A stretch of DNA of 64,000 nucleotides. It comes from Oscillospiraceae bacterium. GTDB taxonomy: Bacteria > Bacillota > Clostridia > Oscillospirales > SIG627. Below the pieces are notes generated by a model. That model saw only the letters and a program-made list of their open reading frames with translations, did no database searches and was not told where the DNA came from. The DNA lies in the NCBI GenBank assembly GCA_034925865.1, contig JAYFRN010000006.1, positions 260,236 to 324,235 on the forward strand, written 5' to 3'. Position numbers and translations under genes: made by a program. This document shows, piece after piece, positions 36,036-46,548 of this stretch. Every line of letters begins with the position of its first letter. Position 1 is the first letter of the stretch.

Positions 36036-36809
36036 TCAATCCGGGACGGTCAGGATCTCGATACTGTCCTCGGTGAAGGTCACGGTGTTTTCATAATGCG
36101 CCGCGAGCCCGCCATCGGCAGTTACAACCGTCCAGTTATTCGAAAGAGTTTTTATTGCAGCGCTGTACTGACAGATCATCGGTTCAACAGCAAATACCAT
36201 TCCCGGCATCAGTCGTGGACCGCGGCCGCTGCGGCCGTAATTCGGTACGTCAGGGCTCTCGTGAAGATCCTGACCGACACCATGTCCGACATATTCTCGA
36301 ACCACCGAGAATCCGGCGTCCTCCGCGGTCTTTTGTACGGCCGCCGAAATATCGCCTATACGTTTTTCATTCGGTTCTCCGGGTTTTCCATCGGGCTTTG
36401 CCGCAGAAATTCCGTTATAAAAGCATTGTTTTGTTATGTCTATCAGACGCTTTGCATCCGCGGAAATGACTCCCGCTCCGAACGTATCGGCGCAGTCGCC
36501 GTGAAAGCCGTGATAATATGCTCCAACGTCTATGCTCACGATATCACCTTCCGATAAAATCCTTTCGTCAGGTATCCCGTGAATTATTTCCCCGTTGACG
36601 CTTATGCACGCACTGGCCGGAAATCCGTTATAATTGAGAAACGACGGAACAGCGCCGTGACTCTCAATATATTCGCGAATTTTCTTGTCGATCGTTATAA
36701 GCTTCGCTCCGGGGTGTACAAGCTCTCCGCCATAACGGAGAGCCGACGCCGTTATACGGCAGCTCTCGCGGATCTTTTCGATCTGCGTCTTGTTATAAAG
36801 CTTTATCAT
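36036..36809 (-). CDS. map: Methionine aminopeptidase, type I
   Basis: Removes N-terminal methionine from new proteins. 257 residues, pita-bread fold. Metal ligands are visible: [18 protein letters not shown] (two Asp), [19 protein letters not shown] (His) and VFAVEPMIC (Glu). Its 5' end overlaps adk by 17 nt. Preceded by adk and followed by infA in the standard order. Confidence 0.97.
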   Translation of the reverse strand: MIKLYNKTQIEKIRESCRITASALRYGGELVHPGAKLITIDKKIREYIESHGAVPSFLNYNGFPASACISVNGEIIHGIPDERILSEGDIVSIDVGAYYHGFHGDCADTFGAGVISADAKRLIDITKQCFYNGISAAKPDGKPGEPNEKRIGDISAAVQKTAEDAGFSVVREYVGHGVGQDLHESPDVPNYGRSGRGPRLMPGMVFAVEPMICQYSAAIKTLSNNWTVVTADGGLAAHYENTVTFTEDSIEILTVPD

Positions 36810-37446
36810 TTATTCCAATTGCCTCAAGCGTAAGTCTCGTTGTATCCTCAAGCTTTTCCTGACCGTATACGGTCACGAGCTTTGTCTGCGCCTCATAATA
36901 ATCTTCAAGAGGCTTTGTCTGCTCGTGATATACCCTCAGACGGTTTTTTACTGTCTCAAGCATATCATCAGCTCTTGTCACAAGCTCACCGCCGCATTTG
37001 TCGCATCTCGTCCCTTTTTCCGCTTTTGACGGATTGTAGATAACGTGATACGTTTCGCCGCAGGCCTTGCACACGCGCCTTCCGCTCATTCGCGTTATTA
37101 TGTCTTCGTCAGACACATAGATATTTATTACCCGGTCAATGCCGAAACCCATTTTATCAAGAGCTTCGGCTTGTCCGGTCGTTCGCGGATATCCGTCGAG
37201 AATGAAGCCGTTCTTGCAGTCCGGCATGCTCAGTCTCTCCTTCATAAGCGCGTTAACGGTCTCGTCCGGGAGAAGATCGCCCTTTTCTATTGTTTCCTTT
37301 GCTATCTTTCCGAGCGAAGTTCCGTTCTTGATTGCTTCTCTTATCATCGCGCCTGTCGATATTGCGGGAATATCAAGCATATGACCGACATTTTCGGCCT
37401 GTGTGCCTTTCCCGGCTCCCGGCGCTCCGATGAAAATTATTTTCAT
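36793..37446 (-). CDS. adk: Adenylate kinase
   Basis: 217 residues. P-loop GAPGAGKGTQ, GFILDGYPRTTGQ, and a LID domain with four cysteines (CKACGETYHVIYN, CDKCGGEL) that bind structural zinc, as in Gram-positive enzymes. Starts 17 nt after the secY stop codon. Overlaps map by 17 nt. Confidence 0.98.
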   Translation of the reverse strand: MKIIFIGAPGAGKGTQAENVGHMLDIPAISTGAMIREAIKNGTSLGKIAKETIEKGDLLPDETVNALMKERLSMPDCKNGFILDGYPRTTGQAEALDKMGFGIDRVINIYVSDEDIITRMSGRRVCKACGETYHVIYNPSKAEKGTRCDKCGGELVTRADDMLETVKNRLRVYHEQTKPLEDYYEAQTKLVTVYGQEKLEDTTRLTLEAIGINDKAL

Positions 37447-37463
37447 TTAACTTCCTTCTTTGC

Positions 37464-38771
37464 TTATTCCAAGAATCCCTTATAGTGGCGCATTGTGATC
37501 TGCGAATCGAGATCTCTCGTCGTTTCGAGCGCAACGGACACAACTATGAGAAGGCTCGTGCCGCCGAAGGAAAGCGCACCGAAGGAAATTCCGAAGGGAT
37601 TTGTTATCCATCCTATTACGATCGGTATTATTGCGATTATTCCCAAAAAGAAACCGCCAATCAGCGTAATTTTTCTGAGAACTCTCGCTATATAATCGCT
37701 TGTCGGTTTTCCGGGGCGCATACCGAGGACGAAACCACCGTTTTTCTTTAGATTGTTCGCAACTTCCACCGGGTTAAACGATATTGCAAGGTAGAAATAT
37801 GAGAATGCAATAATAAGTAAGAAAAGCACGACAGCATATGGAACGCTTTGCATTGAAAAGAAGTTGTTAAGGAATTTATACCAGAATGACCCTGCTTCGG
37901 GCTGCGGGCAGAACATAGCGATCGTAGCCGGAAGAGTGGCGATGGTGCTGGCAAATATAATCGGCATAACGCCGCTCATATTGAGCTTCATCGGCAGGAA
38001 CGTACTCTGACCGCCGTACATTTTACGCCCGACCACACGTTTTGCGTATTGGACAGGAAGACGGCGTTCCGATTGAGACATAAATACAATGAATGCAACT
38101 ATCAGAACAGCAACAATGATCATTGCCGCAAAGATGAGGATCGTATATCCTTTATACAGTGAGAACTGCGCCACGAAAGCGCTGCCCATTGTCGGGATCG
38201 CGGAAACGATGTTCACGAAAAGAAGTATCGAGATACCTTGTCCGATGCCTTTTTCCGTGAGCCTTTCGGAAACCCACATGACCAGCACCGCACCGGCGGT
38301 CTGGCACATCATGATAACTATGCAGGCAAAAAAGCCGGGCTTTGTTATCGCGTCGATTTTCGAGCTGTTAAGAGTCGCATAATATCCGTAGCTTGTCAAT
38401 ATGCCGAGAGCAACCGTGAGATAACGGGTGATCTGGGTTATTTTCATTCTCCCGTCCTCATCCTTGGACAGTTTCTCCAGCGACGGAATCGCTATTGTGA
38501 GAAGCTGTATAACGATCTGGGCGGTGATGTACGGAGATACCGAGAGCGCGAATAAAGTCGCGCGTGAAAAGGTGTTTCCTGAAAGAATGTTGAAGTACGA
38601 TAATATCGAGGAGTTCGCGCTTGAATTAAACCAAGCGGCGATCGCCGTCGGATCAATAAACGGGAGAGGGAGCACGCAGCCGATTCTGTAGATCAGAACG
38701 ATTATTATTGTATAAACGATCTTTTTGCGGAGATCCGGGAGCTTCCACGCGTTTACGAACGTCTTGAACAC
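37464..38771 (-). CDS. secY: Protein translocase subunit SecY
   Basis: 435 residues with ten membrane segments, forming the central pore of the Sec channel. NAWKLPDLRKKIVYT at the N-terminus and YLAISFNPVEVANNLKKNGG in a cytoplasmic loop are diagnostic. Its ATG directly follows the rplO stop codon without a gap. Confidence 0.98.
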   Translation of the reverse strand: MFKTFVNAWKLPDLRKKIVYTIIIVLIYRIGCVLPLPFIDPTAIAAWFNSSANSSILSYFNILSGNTFSRATLFALSVSPYITAQIVIQLLTIAIPSLEKLSKDEDGRMKITQITRYLTVALGILTSYGYYATLNSSKIDAITKPGFFACIVIMMCQTAGAVLVMWVSERLTEKGIGQGISILLFVNIVSAIPTMGSAFVAQFSLYKGYTILIFAAMIIVAVLIVAFIVFMSQSERRLPVQYAKRVVGRKMYGGQSTFLPMKLNMSGVMPIIFASTIATLPATIAMFCPQPEAGSFWYKFLNNFFSMQSVPYAVVLFLLIIAFSYFYLAISFNPVEVANNLKKNGGFVLGMRPGKPTSDYIARVLRKITLIGGFFLGIIAIIPIVIGWITNPFGISFGALSFGGTSLLIVVSVALETTRDLDSQITMRHYKGFLE

Positions 38772-39215
38772 TTAGATCACCTCTGTCTTTCCGCCTGCGG
38801 CTTCTATCTTTTCTTTAGCCGCAGCCGAAAAGATTTTAGCTTTAACCGTAATCTTTTTGGTGATATTGCCATTTCCGAGAACCTTGAGTCCGGAGAAAGA
38901 TTTTTTGATAAGTCCGTTTTCAATAAGGTCTTCTATTCCGACAACCTGTCCGTTTTCGAACATGTCGAGATCGCAGACGTTAATTATCGCATAATTTGTT
39001 GCGAATTTCTGATTGTCAAATCCTCTCTTCGGGAGTCTTCTGTAGGCCGGTATCTGTCCGCCTTCGAAGCCGGGGCGAACACCGCCGCCTGAACGTGCGT
39101 TTTGTCCTTTGTTTCCCTTACCGGCGGTTTTACCGTTTCCGGATCCGGTGCCTCTGCCCTTGCGGTATGCTTCTTTTGTGGAGCCGGGCGCCGGGGAAAG
39201 TTCATAAAGCTTCAT
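38772..39215 (-). CDS. rplO: 50S ribosomal protein L15
   Basis: 147 residues. [20 protein letters not shown] and [19 protein letters not shown] are diagnostic; the glycine-rich N-terminal arm penetrates the 23S rRNA. Preceded by AAGGAGG. Confidence 0.98.
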   Translation of the reverse strand: MKLYELSPAPGSTKEAYRKGRGTGSGNGKTAGKGNKGQNARSGGGVRPGFEGGQIPAYRRLPKRGFDNQKFATNYAIINVCDLDMFENGQVVGIEDLIENGLIKKSFSGLKVLGNGNITKKITVKAKIFSAAAKEKIEAAGGKTEVI

Positions 39216-39248
39216 GTTTTTTCCTCCTTATATATTTCTTAAGGGAAA

Positions 39249-39431
39249 TCAGTCAACCTTTTCAACCTTTACCAGGTGCCTGATCACATTGATTTTGCCG
39301 TTGGTGACCGCGCTGTCTTCCTGGACAGTCTCGTCTCCGATTTTTGTCAGCCCGAGAGCGAGAGCGGTTTTCTGCTGTTTTTCAAGTCTGCCTATTAAGC
39401 TTTTGGCGAGTGTTATTTTTAGTTTGGACAT
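39249..39431 (-). CDS. rpmD: 50S ribosomal protein L30
   Basis: 60 residues, with KITLAKSLIGRLEKQQKT and the conserved C-terminal NVIRHLVKVEKVD. Normal length for the bacterial protein. Confidence 0.96.
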   Translation of the reverse strand: MSKLKITLAKSLIGRLEKQQKTALALGLTKIGDETVQEDSAVTNGKINVIRHLVKVEKVD

Positions 39432-39471
39432 TGTTAATCCTGCCTTTCTGCGTTTCGCGCGGGATCCCGGC

Positions 39472-39975
39472 TCAGCCGAGGATCTCCTCGGGAGTCTTAT
39501 CCCTCATCTTTGCGACTTGTTCAGCCGTGCGGAGAGTTCTCAAGCCCTCGAAGGTGGCCTTTACAACGTTGGTTGGGTTATTTGAACGCAGACACTTTGT
39601 TCTGACGTCCTTTACACCGACTTTGTCAAGAACGCTTCTGACTTTTCCTCCGGCAATAACTCCAGTTCCGGGAGCAGCCGGCTTCAAAAGCACTCTGCCC
39701 GCTCCGTAAACGCCGATAATCTCATGCGGGATTGTCGTGCCCTTGAGCGAGACCTCTATAATGTTTTTCTTTGCGTCTTCGATTCCTTTTCTCACGGCTT
39801 CAGGACGCTCCGCGGCTTTGCCGAGTCCGCATCCTACATGCCCGTTTCCGTCACCGACGACTACCAGCGCCGTGAACTTACGGACACGTCCGCCTTTTAC
39901 GGTTTTGGAAACGCTTTTTACATCGACCACGACTTCTGTAAGATCAAGAGTCGCGGCATCAATTCTTCCTGCCAT
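39472..39975 (-). CDS. rpsE: 30S ribosomal protein S5
   Basis: 167 residues from the ATG at 39975 (GAGGAGGAGGAAG upstream). The open frame continues 40 codons upstream into rplR but that part is acidic and unlike S5. Motifs: [17 protein letters not shown] and [19 protein letters not shown]. Confidence 0.97.
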   Translation of the reverse strand: MAGRIDAATLDLTEVVVDVKSVSKTVKGGRVRKFTALVVVGDGNGHVGCGLGKAAERPEAVRKGIEDAKKNIIEVSLKGTTIPHEIIGVYGAGRVLLKPAAPGTGVIAGGKVRSVLDKVGVKDVRTKCLRSNNPTNVVKATFEGLRTLRTAEQVAKMRDKTPEEILG

Positions 39976-39988
39976 CTCTTCCTCCTCC

Positions 39989-40348
39989 TCAGAACTTGAG
40001 TCCGCTTTCGCGGGCGCCTTCGGCAAGCTCTTGTATACGTCCGTGATACAGATAGCCGCCTCTGTCAAATATGACTGAGGAGATACCCTTTTCAAGAGCG
40101 CGTTTTCCTATTATCTGACCGACGAGTCTGGCGCCGGCTTTATTGCCGCCGTTTGCGGCGAAGTCCTTTTCGTGAGAGGAAGCCGAAACGAGCGTATTCC
40201 CCGTTGCGTCGTCAATTATCTGAACGATAATGTGATTTTCCGAACGGTAAACCGAAAGACGCGGTCTTTCCGCAGTGCCGGATACCTTACTGCGCACTCT
40301 TATGTGACGTTTCAGACGGCTATTGTTTTTATTGATTTTTGAAACCAT
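39989..40348 (-). CDS. rplR: 50S ribosomal protein L18
   Basis: 119 residues. [20 protein letters not shown] and [20 protein letters not shown] are diagnostic. Binds 5S rRNA with L5. Confidence 0.98.
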   Translation of the reverse strand: MVSKINKNNSRLKRHIRVRSKVSGTAERPRLSVYRSENHIIVQIIDDATGNTLVSASSHEKDFAANGGNKAGARLVGQIIGKRALEKGISSVIFDRGGYLYHGRIQELAEGARESGLKF

Positions 40349-40366
40349 TTAATTCCGCTCCTTTCT

Positions 40367-40903
40367 TTATTTACCTGCTTTGCCGGCTTTGCGGCGGATC
40401 TTTTCGCCGGCATACTTGACGCCTTTGCCCAGATATGGCTCCGGCGGACGCTTCGATCTTATTTCAGATGCGACTTGTCCTACCTTCTGCTTATCTGCTC
40501 CGTGTACGATAACCTTGTTTGGATCCGGTACTTCAAAGGTTATTCCATCTTTTTCATCAAAGAAGATCTCGTGCGAAAATCCCAGATTAAGCACGAGCTG
40601 CTTTCCCTTCAGCTGGGCTCTATATCCGCCTTCGCTGATTTCTAGCGTTTTGGAAAAGCCCTTAGTCACACCGGCTACCATATCCGCGATGAGCGCTCTC
40701 GTCAGACCGTGGAGAGCTTTGATATTCTTTTCATCGCTTTCTCTGGAGCAAATTATGTGATTGTTTTCCATGTTTATTTTAATAGCGCTGTTGAAGGTTT
40801 TTGTAAGCTCGGTCTTCGCTCCCTTTACGGTAAGGGTGCTTCCGTCAAGTGTCACTTTGACTCCGGCCGGAACCTCAACGGGCAATCTTCCGATTCTTGA
40901 CAT
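40367..40903 (-). CDS. rplF: 50S ribosomal protein L6
   Basis: 178 residues from the ATG at 40903, with AAGGAGGG just upstream; a longer frame reaches back into rpsH. MSRIGRLPVEVPAGVKV opens the protein and RSKRPPEPYLGKGVKYAGE closes it. Confidence 0.98.
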   Translation of the reverse strand: MSRIGRLPVEVPAGVKVTLDGSTLTVKGAKTELTKTFNSAIKINMENNHIICSRESDEKNIKALHGLTRALIADMVAGVTKGFSKTLEISEGGYRAQLKGKQLVLNLGFSHEIFFDEKDGITFEVPDPNKVIVHGADKQKVGQVASEIRSKRPPEPYLGKGVKYAGEKIRRKAGKAGK

Positions 40904-40913
40904 TTTACCCTCC

Positions 40914-41312
40914 TTACCAAATGAAGGCGAGAACTTCTCCGCCGACATTTTCCTTTCTTGCGGTTTTGTCGGTCATGATGCCTTTGGACGTCGATATAAT
41001 CGCAACGCCGAGACCTTTCATGACTCTAGGAAGCTCCGCGGCACTCGCGTATATACGGAGACCTGGTTTTGACACCCTGCGAAGCCCCTGAATTATTCTT
41101 TGTTTACCGGGACCGTATTTCAATACAATTTTGATCATTCCCTGCTTATCATCTTCCGCGAGGGAGTATCCTTTGATGTAGCCTTCGTCTAAAAGTATCT
41201 GAGCGATTGACTTTTTAACGTTTGAAGCGGGAACTTCGACCGTTTCGTGTTTTGCCGAATTCGCGTTTCTGATACGCGTGAGCATATCGGCAACAGCATC
41301 TGTAATCTGCAT
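40914..41312 (-). CDS. rpsH: 30S ribosomal protein S8
   Basis: 132 residues; [20 protein letters not shown] and [20 protein letters not shown] are diagnostic. It regulates the spc operon in Escherichia coli; no matching site was recognised here. Confidence 0.98.
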   Translation of the reverse strand: MQITDAVADMLTRIRNANSAKHETVEVPASNVKKSIAQILLDEGYIKGYSLAEDDKQGMIKIVLKYGPGKQRIIQGLRRVSKPGLRIYASAAELPRVMKGLGVAIISTSKGIMTDKTARKENVGGEVLAFIW

Positions 41313-41401
41313 TATTATTCCTCCTGTGATATGCGCACAGTATACTTTCCGTACTTATGCGCAAAATTGCCGTCAGTCTTACGGCTTTCCGTTTCGGTCT
41401 T

Positions 41402-41587
41402 TTACCAGCTTGCTTTTCTCACGCCGGGAATTTGGCCTTTATGTGCCAGCTCTCTGAAGCATATACGGCATATACCGAACTTACGCAGATAAGCATGAGG
41501 CCTTCCGCAGATCTTGCAGCGGTTGTATTCACGAGTAGAAAACTTCTGCGGCTTTTGCTGCTTGAGTATCATTGATTTCTTTGCCAT
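41402..41587 (-). CDS. rpsZ: 30S ribosomal protein S14, zinc type
   Basis: 61 residues, short type Z form. Zinc cysteines in CKICGRPH and [14 protein letters not shown]. The four intact ligands distinguish it from the longer zinc-free rpsN paralogue. Confidence 0.97.
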   Translation of the reverse strand: MAKKSMILKQQKPQKFSTREYNRCKICGRPHAYLRKFGICRICFRELAHKGQIPGVRKASW

Positions 41588-41598
41588 CGAATCTCTCC

Positions 41599-42141
41599 TT
41601 ACTGCTTGGCGAATGGAGCTCCTGCGAGTTTTAAAAGCTCGCGAGCTTCTTCGTCGCTTGTTGCGCTTGTAACGATATTTATATCCATGCCTCTGATCTT
41701 ATCGATCTTTTCATATTCGATCTCGGGGAATATAAGCTGTTCCTTCAAGCCGAGTGAATAATTTCCGTGTCCGTCAAAGCCGTTCGGGTTGATACCCTTG
41801 AAGTCGCGGACGCGGGGAAGAGAAAGATTAAAAAGCTTATCGATAAATATATACATTCTCTCGCCGCGGAGTGTTACCTTTGCGCCGATTTTTGTGCCTT
41901 CGCGGAGCTTGAAGTTGGCGATGGATTTCTTTGATACTGTCGCAACTGCTTTCTGTCCGGATATGGCTGTTATATCGGCGATAACGCTGTCGATAATTTT
42001 GGAATTATCCTTTGCTTCGCCCGCGCCAACGTTGATGACAACCTTTTCAAACTTCGGGATCTGCATTGTGGATTTATATCCAAATTTCTTCATGAGAGCG
42101 GGAGCTATGTCTTTTGCGTATAATTCTTTCATTCTTGACAT
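41599..42141 (-). CDS. rplE: 50S ribosomal protein L5
   Basis: 180 residues; [16 protein letters not shown] and [19 protein letters not shown] are diagnostic. Binds 5S rRNA and contacts the P-site tRNA. Confidence 0.98.
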   Translation of the reverse strand: MSRMKELYAKDIAPALMKKFGYKSTMQIPKFEKVVINVGAGEAKDNSKIIDSVIADITAISGQKAVATVSKKSIANFKLREGTKIGAKVTLRGERMYIFIDKLFNLSLPRVRDFKGINPNGFDGHGNYSLGLKEQLIFPEIEYEKIDKIRGMDINIVTSATSDEEARELLKLAGAPFAKQ

Positions 42142-42158
42142 TTTCTTTTACCTCCCGA

Positions 42159-42476
42159 TCAAAGTGTTTCGCCGCATTTTACACAAACGCGAGCTTTTTC
42201 GCCATTTTCGAGAACTTTTGTTTTTGTTCTCACGCCTTTATCGCATTTCGGGCAATATACGTTTACTTTATCGATATAAAGCGCACCTTCGCCCTTCACG
42301 ATTCCGCCGGTTTCGCCCTGTTTTCTCGGCTTTACGTGCTTGGATACGAAATTGACCCCTTCAATTATGACCTTGCGCTCCTTAGGGCTTACGGAAATGA
42401 TTTTGCCCTTGTTGCCTTTTTCGTTTCCTGAGATCACCATTACGGTGTCTCCTTTTTTAATACTAAGCTTACTCAT
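42159..42476 (-). CDS. rplX: 50S ribosomal protein L24
   Basis: 105 residues from the ATG at 42476 (GGAGGATATT upstream); a 12-codon upstream extension overlaps rplN and is not expected. The KOW motif is VISGNEKGNKGKIISV. Four cysteines near the C-terminus (YCPKCDKG and ARVCVKCGE) form a likely zinc ribbon. Confidence 0.97.
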   Translation of the reverse strand: MSKLSIKKGDTVMVISGNEKGNKGKIISVSPKERKVIIEGVNFVSKHVKPRKQGETGGIVKGEGALYIDKVNVYCPKCDKGVRTKTKVLENGEKARVCVKCGETL

Positions 42477-42492
42477 TTTCAATATCCTCCGA

Positions 42493-42861
42493 TTAAAGCA
42501 CTTCGGGTGCAAGCGAAAGTATCTTCAGATAATCTTTTTCTCGAAGCTCTCTTGCCACCGGCCCGAATATGCGGGTGCCTCTTGGAGTATTGTCTTCTTT
42601 GATTATGACCGCCGCATTTTCGTCGAATCTTACATAAGATCCGTCGGTTCTGCGAAAAGGCTGTACCGTTCTCACGATAACCGCTTTAACGACCTCTCCC
42701 TTTTTGACCATTCCTCCTGGTGTTGCCTTTTTAACGGAGCAAACCACGACATCGCCAATCCCCGCGTAACGTCTGCCCGTACCGCCCAGCACACGGATGC
42801 ACATTAATTCTTTGGCGCCGGTGTTATCGGCAACCTTCATAAAGCTTTGCTGCTGTAACAT
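42493..42861 (-). CDS. rplN: 50S ribosomal protein L14
   Basis: 122 residues; [19 protein letters not shown] and [20 protein letters not shown] are diagnostic. Confidence 0.98.
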   Translation of the reverse strand: MLQQQSFMKVADNTGAKELMCIRVLGGTGRRYAGIGDVVVCSVKKATPGGMVKKGEVVKAVIVRTVQPFRRTDGSYVRFDENAAVIIKEDNTPRGTRIFGPVARELREKDYLKILSLAPEVL

Positions 42862-42892
42862 TATTGTGTACCTCCTTTTTCAGCTGTTCGGC

Positions 42893-43153
42893 TTATTTTG
42901 CTTTTTCTAATATTTTTACAAGACGCCATCTCTTATCCTTTGAAAGAGGTCTTGTTTCCATGATCTCGACCTTGTCGCCTATGCTGCACTCATTAAGCTC
43001 GTCATGCGCTTTGAATTTTACAGTCTTTTTTATTATTTTTTTGTAAACTGGATGTTTGATGTTGTCGCTGATGGCGACGACGATTGTCTTGTCCATCTTG
43101 TTGCTTACAACCATACCGGTTCTTGTCTTTCTCAGTGCTCTTTGTTCCTGCAT
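42893..43153 (-). CDS. rpsQ: 30S ribosomal protein S17
   Basis: 86 residues; [16 protein letters not shown] and [18 protein letters not shown] are diagnostic. Confidence 0.98.
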   Translation of the reverse strand: MQEQRALRKTRTGMVVSNKMDKTIVVAISDNIKHPVYKKIIKKTVKFKAHDELNECSIGDKVEIMETRPLSKDKRWRLVKILEKAK

Positions 43154-43170
43154 GTTTCTCTCCCTCCCGC

Positions 43171-43389
43171 TTATTCCGCTTTATTGTCGGACTTTGCGCT
43201 CTGGATCTCTTTCTCTCTGAGAACCGTGAGGATCCTGGCGATTGTCTTTCTTGTTTCGGCTATCTTTATCGGGTTGTCAAGCTGGTTTATCGCATGCTGA
43301 AAGCGAAGGTTGAAAAGCTGGTTTTTCGCTTCGCGAAGCTCTGTGTTAAGCTCGTCGGTAGTTTTCTCTCTTATTTCCTTTACTTTCAT
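43171..43389 (-). CDS. rpmC: 50S ribosomal protein L29
   Basis: 72 residues from the ATG at 43389 (GAGGAGGTAGCG upstream), overlapping the rplP stop codon as [22 protein letters not shown] and [13 protein letters not shown] are diagnostic. Confidence 0.97.
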   Translation of the reverse strand: MKVKEIREKTTDELNTELREAKNQLFNLRFQHAINQLDNPIKIAETRKTIARILTVLREKEIQSAKSDNKAE

Positions 43390-43820
43390 TTCGCTACCTC
43401 CTCTGCTTCCTGCTGCGCCTTTGTGACGAATTTGCATTTTATCGGAAGCTTGTTTGCCGCGAGACGCATTGCCTCTTTGGCATCCGCTTCCAATATTCCG
43501 TCCATTTCAAACATAACTCTGCCCGGCTTAACTACTGCCACCCAGTATTCTGGTGAACCTTTACCGGAACCCATTCGGGTTTCAGCCGGCTTCTCGGTGA
43601 TCGGCTTGTCGGGGAAAATTTTAATCCATACCTGACCGCCGCGCTTTGTATAACGCGTCATTGCGATACGGGCAGCCTCTATCTGATTGGAAGTAATCCA
43701 GGCCGGCTCTGCGGCAACAAGTCCGAACGATCCGTATGTCAGCTTGTTTCCGCGATACGCTTTACCTGTGAGTCTGCCGCGATGTACACGTCTGTATTTA
43801 ACTCTTTTGGGCATCAACAT
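43386..43820 (-). CDS. rplP: 50S ribosomal protein L16
   Basis: 144 residues; [19 protein letters not shown] and [18 protein letters not shown] are diagnostic. Stop overlaps the rpmC start by 4 nt, and only 3 nt separate it from rpsC. Confidence 0.98.
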   Translation of the reverse strand: MLMPKRVKYRRVHRGRLTGKAYRGNKLTYGSFGLVAAEPAWITSNQIEAARIAMTRYTKRGGQVWIKIFPDKPITEKPAETRMGSGKGSPEYWVAVVKPGRVMFEMDGILEADAKEAMRLAANKLPIKCKFVTKAQQEAEEVAK

Positions 43821-43823
43821 TGA

Positions 43824-44702
43824 TTATTTTCCTCCTTCTCTTGAGGGATTCCTGTCCGCTTGCTCGGTTCTTTCGGCAGTGCTTTGTACGTTTGTGTTTC
43901 TGTCCGGGCGGAAGTTGTTTCTGTCCGGGCGGAAATTGTTTCTGTCTGAGCGGAAATTGTTTTTGTCTCCGCCTCTGTAGTCACGCCTTTGCCCGTCGCG
44001 GCGATCTCTTCTCGGTCTGTCGTCTTTTTTAAATTCTTTCTGCTCGCGCGGTACGGTTCTGCCGGATGCCTGCAGAATCTCGCCGTTGTAGATCCATACC
44101 TTTACGCCTATTTTACCGAATGTCGTATTTGCTTCCGCAAATCCGTAATCGATATCGGCGCGTATTGTCTGCAGCGGGATAGTACCTTCGTGATAATGCT
44201 CGGTTCTCGCTATTTCAGCGCCGCCGAGTCGTCCGCCGCAAGAGATTTTTATACCCTTTGCGCCGAGCTTCATCGTTCTGCCTATGCAGAACTTCATTGC
44301 GCGGCGGAATGAAATTCTTCTCTCAAGCTGGCTGGAGATATTCTCCGCGACAAGCTGAGCGTTGAGGTCGGGCGTCTTTACTTCGTTCACGTTGACGGAA
44401 ACGGGTGTGCCACCGCCGACAAATTTCTCAATATCCGTGCGCAGCTTTTCGATTTCAACACCGCCTCTGCCGATTATCATGCCCGGCTTTGCACAGTGGA
44501 TCGTAACGCGCATTCTGTTGGGGTTCCTTTCAATTTCTATCTTTGGAACGCCAGCATTTTTGAGTTTTTCTTTAAGGTATTTTCTGAGTTTATAATCAGA
44601 TACGAGGATATCGCCGAAAGCTTCATCCTTGGCATACCATCTCGAATCCCAATCCTTTATGACACCGACTCTGAGTCCGTGCGGATTTACCTTCTGACCC
44701 AT
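43824..44702 (-). CDS. rpsC: 30S ribosomal protein S3 with long basic C-terminal tail
   Basis: 292 residues, against about 210-230 for most S3. The KH domain ([19 protein letters not shown]) and [20 protein letters not shown] are normal. After residue ~225 follows a tail rich in R, D, N and G with repeated units NNFRSDR / NNFRPDR / NNFRPDR, encoded by a 21-bp tandem repeat (about 43896-43966). The tail is probably disordered and may bind RNA. Confidence 0.96.
   Translation of the reverse strand: MGQKVNPHGLRVGVIKDWDSRWYAKDEAFGDILVSDYKLRKYLKEKLKNAGVPKIEIERNPNRMRVTIHCAKPGMIIGRGGVEIEKLRTDIEKFVGGGTPVSVNVNEVKTPDLNAQLVAENISSQLERRISFRRAMKFCIGRTMKLGAKGIKISCGGRLGGAEIARTEHYHEGTIPLQTIRADIDYGFAEANTTFGKIGVKVWIYNGEILQASGRTVPREQKEFKKDDRPRRDRRDGQRRDYRGGDKNNFRSDRNNFRPDRNNFRPDRNTNVQSTAERTEQADRNPSREGGK
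43896..43966 (-). repeat. 21-bp tandem repeat in the rpsC tail
   Basis: Just over three units of a 21-bp sequence (plus-strand form GTTTCTGTCCGGGCGGAAA plus two bases), in frame, with a few substitutions. Confidence 0.85.
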
Positions 44703-44726
44703 GTTTAGTTATGACCTCCCCTTTAA

Positions 44727-45074
44727 TTATTCTTTTTCCTTCACCACAACAGTTATGTGTGAAGTTCTTTTGAGTATACGGAACGCCCTGCCCTGTGCGC
44801 GCGGCATGATCCGCTTGAGAGTTGTGCCGGGAGCGGCATAGCACTCGCTGACATAAAGCTTGTCTTTATTCATTCCGAAGTTGTTTTCCGCGTTTGCGGC
44901 AGCTTCGTTGACGAGTTTGTAAATGTATTCCGAGGCACTCTTCCTCGTGTTCTTTAAAATCCCTTTTGCCAGCTCGACATCTTTGCCTCTGATGAGGTCA
45001 AGAACGATCATAACCTTTCGCGTGGAGATCCTGACGTGCTCTCTGTGTGCCTTGGCAACCTTTTGTTCTGTCAT
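44727..45074 (-). CDS. rplV: 50S ribosomal protein L22
   Basis: 115 residues; RKVMIVLDLIRGKDVELA and RIMPRAQGRAFRILKRTSH (the loop lining the exit tunnel) are diagnostic. Confidence 0.98.
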   Translation of the reverse strand: MTEQKVAKAHREHVRISTRKVMIVLDLIRGKDVELAKGILKNTRKSASEYIYKLVNEAAANAENNFGMNKDKLYVSECYAAPGTTLKRIMPRAQGRAFRILKRTSHITVVVKEKE

Positions 45075-45102
45075 TAGATTTTCCTCCTTTCGATTATAAC
45101 CG

Positions 45103-45381
45103 TCACTGAGCGTTGGCCGTCTTCGTGCCCGCGTGACCTTTAAAGGTTCTCGTAAGCGCGAATTCGCCGAGCTTGTGTCCGACCATATCCTCGGTTATAT
45201 ATACCGGAATATGCTTTCTTCCGTCGTGAACAGCGATCGTATGTCCGATGAATTCGGGGAATATCGTAGACGAGCGTGACCACGTCTTAATAACTTTTTT
45301 CTCATTTTTGGCGTTCATAGCCGCGATTGTGTTATACAGTTTATCCTGTACGAACGGGCCTTTCTTAACGCTTCTTGACAT
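45103..45381 (-). CDS. rpsS: 30S ribosomal protein S19
   Basis: 92 residues; [17 protein letters not shown] and [19 protein letters not shown] are diagnostic. Confidence 0.98.
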   Translation of the reverse strand: MSRSVKKGPFVQDKLYNTIAAMNAKNEKKVIKTWSRSSTIFPEFIGHTIAVHDGRKHIPVYITEDMVGHKLGEFALTRTFKGHAGTKTANAQ

Positions 45382-45402
45382 CGCTTTGTCCTCCTTTCAG
45401 GC

Positions 45403-46233
45403 TCATTTATCGTTTCTGCGCTTGACAATCTGCTTATTGGTGCGTGCCTTCTTGTTTCTCGTCTTATATCCGAGAGCGGGCTTGCCCCACGGAGTGAGCG
45501 GGCCGGGATGTCCGACCGGGCTCTTTCCTTCGCCGCCGCCGTGCGGGTGATCGACAGGGTTCATAGCTGATCCTCTTACTGTCGGACGGATACCGAGATA
45601 ACGCGTCTTTCCGGCTTTGCCGAGCTTTACGTTTTCATGCTCGATATTTCCTACCTGTCCGATCGTGGCGATGCAGTCGAGACGGATGAATCTTACTTCA
45701 CCGGACGGAAGTCTGACCTGAGCCTGTCCGTTTTCCTTCGCCATGAGCTGTGCCGCACTGCCGGCGGTCCTCACGAGCTGAGCGCCCTTGCCGGGATAAA
45801 GCTCAATGTTGTGGATGAAGGTACCTACCGGGATATTCGCTATAGGAAGCGTGTTACCGGGCTTTATATCGGCGCCTGCTCCGGTGGCGATAACGTCTCC
45901 GACGTTCATTCCTACCGGCGCGATGATATATGCCTTTTCACCGCCCTCATATTGTATCAAAGCGATATGAGATGTCCTGTTCGGATCGTATTCGATTGCC
46001 ACAACCGTTGCGTTGGCTCCGTTGAGGCGCTTAAAATCGATGATTCTGTATTTCTGCTTATTTCCGCCGCCTCTGTGACGAACGGTTATTTTTCCGTTGT
46101 TGTTTCTTCCGGCGTTCTTTTTCAGTATTCTTACAAGATTTTTCTCAGGAGTTGACTTCGTTATTTCTTCGAAGGACTGCACTGTCATCTGTCTTCTGCC
46201 GGGCGTAGTCGGATTATATATTTTATTAGCCAT
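45403..46233 (-). CDS. rplB: 50S ribosomal protein L2
   Basis: 276 residues; [19 protein letters not shown] and [19 protein letters not shown] (with the histidine near the peptidyl transferase centre) are diagnostic. Confidence 0.99.
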   Translation of the reverse strand: MANKIYNPTTPGRRQMTVQSFEEITKSTPEKNLVRILKKNAGRNNNGKITVRHRGGGNKQKYRIIDFKRLNGANATVVAIEYDPNRTSHIALIQYEGGEKAYIIAPVGMNVGDVIATGAGADIKPGNTLPIANIPVGTFIHNIELYPGKGAQLVRTAGSAAQLMAKENGQAQVRLPSGEVRFIRLDCIATIGQVGNIEHENVKLGKAGKTRYLGIRPTVRGSAMNPVDHPHGGGEGKSPVGHPGPLTPWGKPALGYKTRNKKARTNKQIVKRRNDK

Positions 46234-46257
46234 TATTTTTTCCTCCTTCCGGCTTCA

Positions 46258-46548
46258 TTACATCATGCCGTCGAAGAATTCAATTGTCTTCGAATCGGCG
46301 GTGAGGGTGACGATAGCCTTTTTCCATTCAGAGGTCGTCCCGATGTGATAGCCGACTCTTTTCGGCTTCGATTTCATGCTTACGGTGTTGACCGAGTCAA
46401 CCTTAACCTTAAAAAGCTCTTCGACCGCTTTTTTGATCATGATCTTATTAGCTTTGTCGGCTACCTTGAAGGTGTACTTCTTTTGAGCCGCGCCCGCCAT
46501 GCTTCCTTCGGTTATTATCGGCTTTATGATGATATCGCAGGCTGTCAT
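46258..46548 (-). CDS. rplW: 50S ribosomal protein L23
   Basis: 96 residues; [20 protein letters not shown] and [19 protein letters not shown] are diagnostic. The start overlaps rplD by 4 nt. Lies at the exit tunnel, a docking site for trigger factor and SRP. Confidence 0.97.
   Translation of the reverse strand: MTACDIIIKPIITEGSMAGAAQKKYTFKVADKANKIMIKKAVEELFKVKVDSVNTVSMKSKPKRVGYHIGTTSEWKKAIVTLTADSKTIEFFDGMM

Noticed and set aside
41789-42355. 188-residue frame antisense to rplE and rplX
   Set aside because: Opposite strand of well-identified ribosomal genes; no ribosome binding site and no family resemblance.
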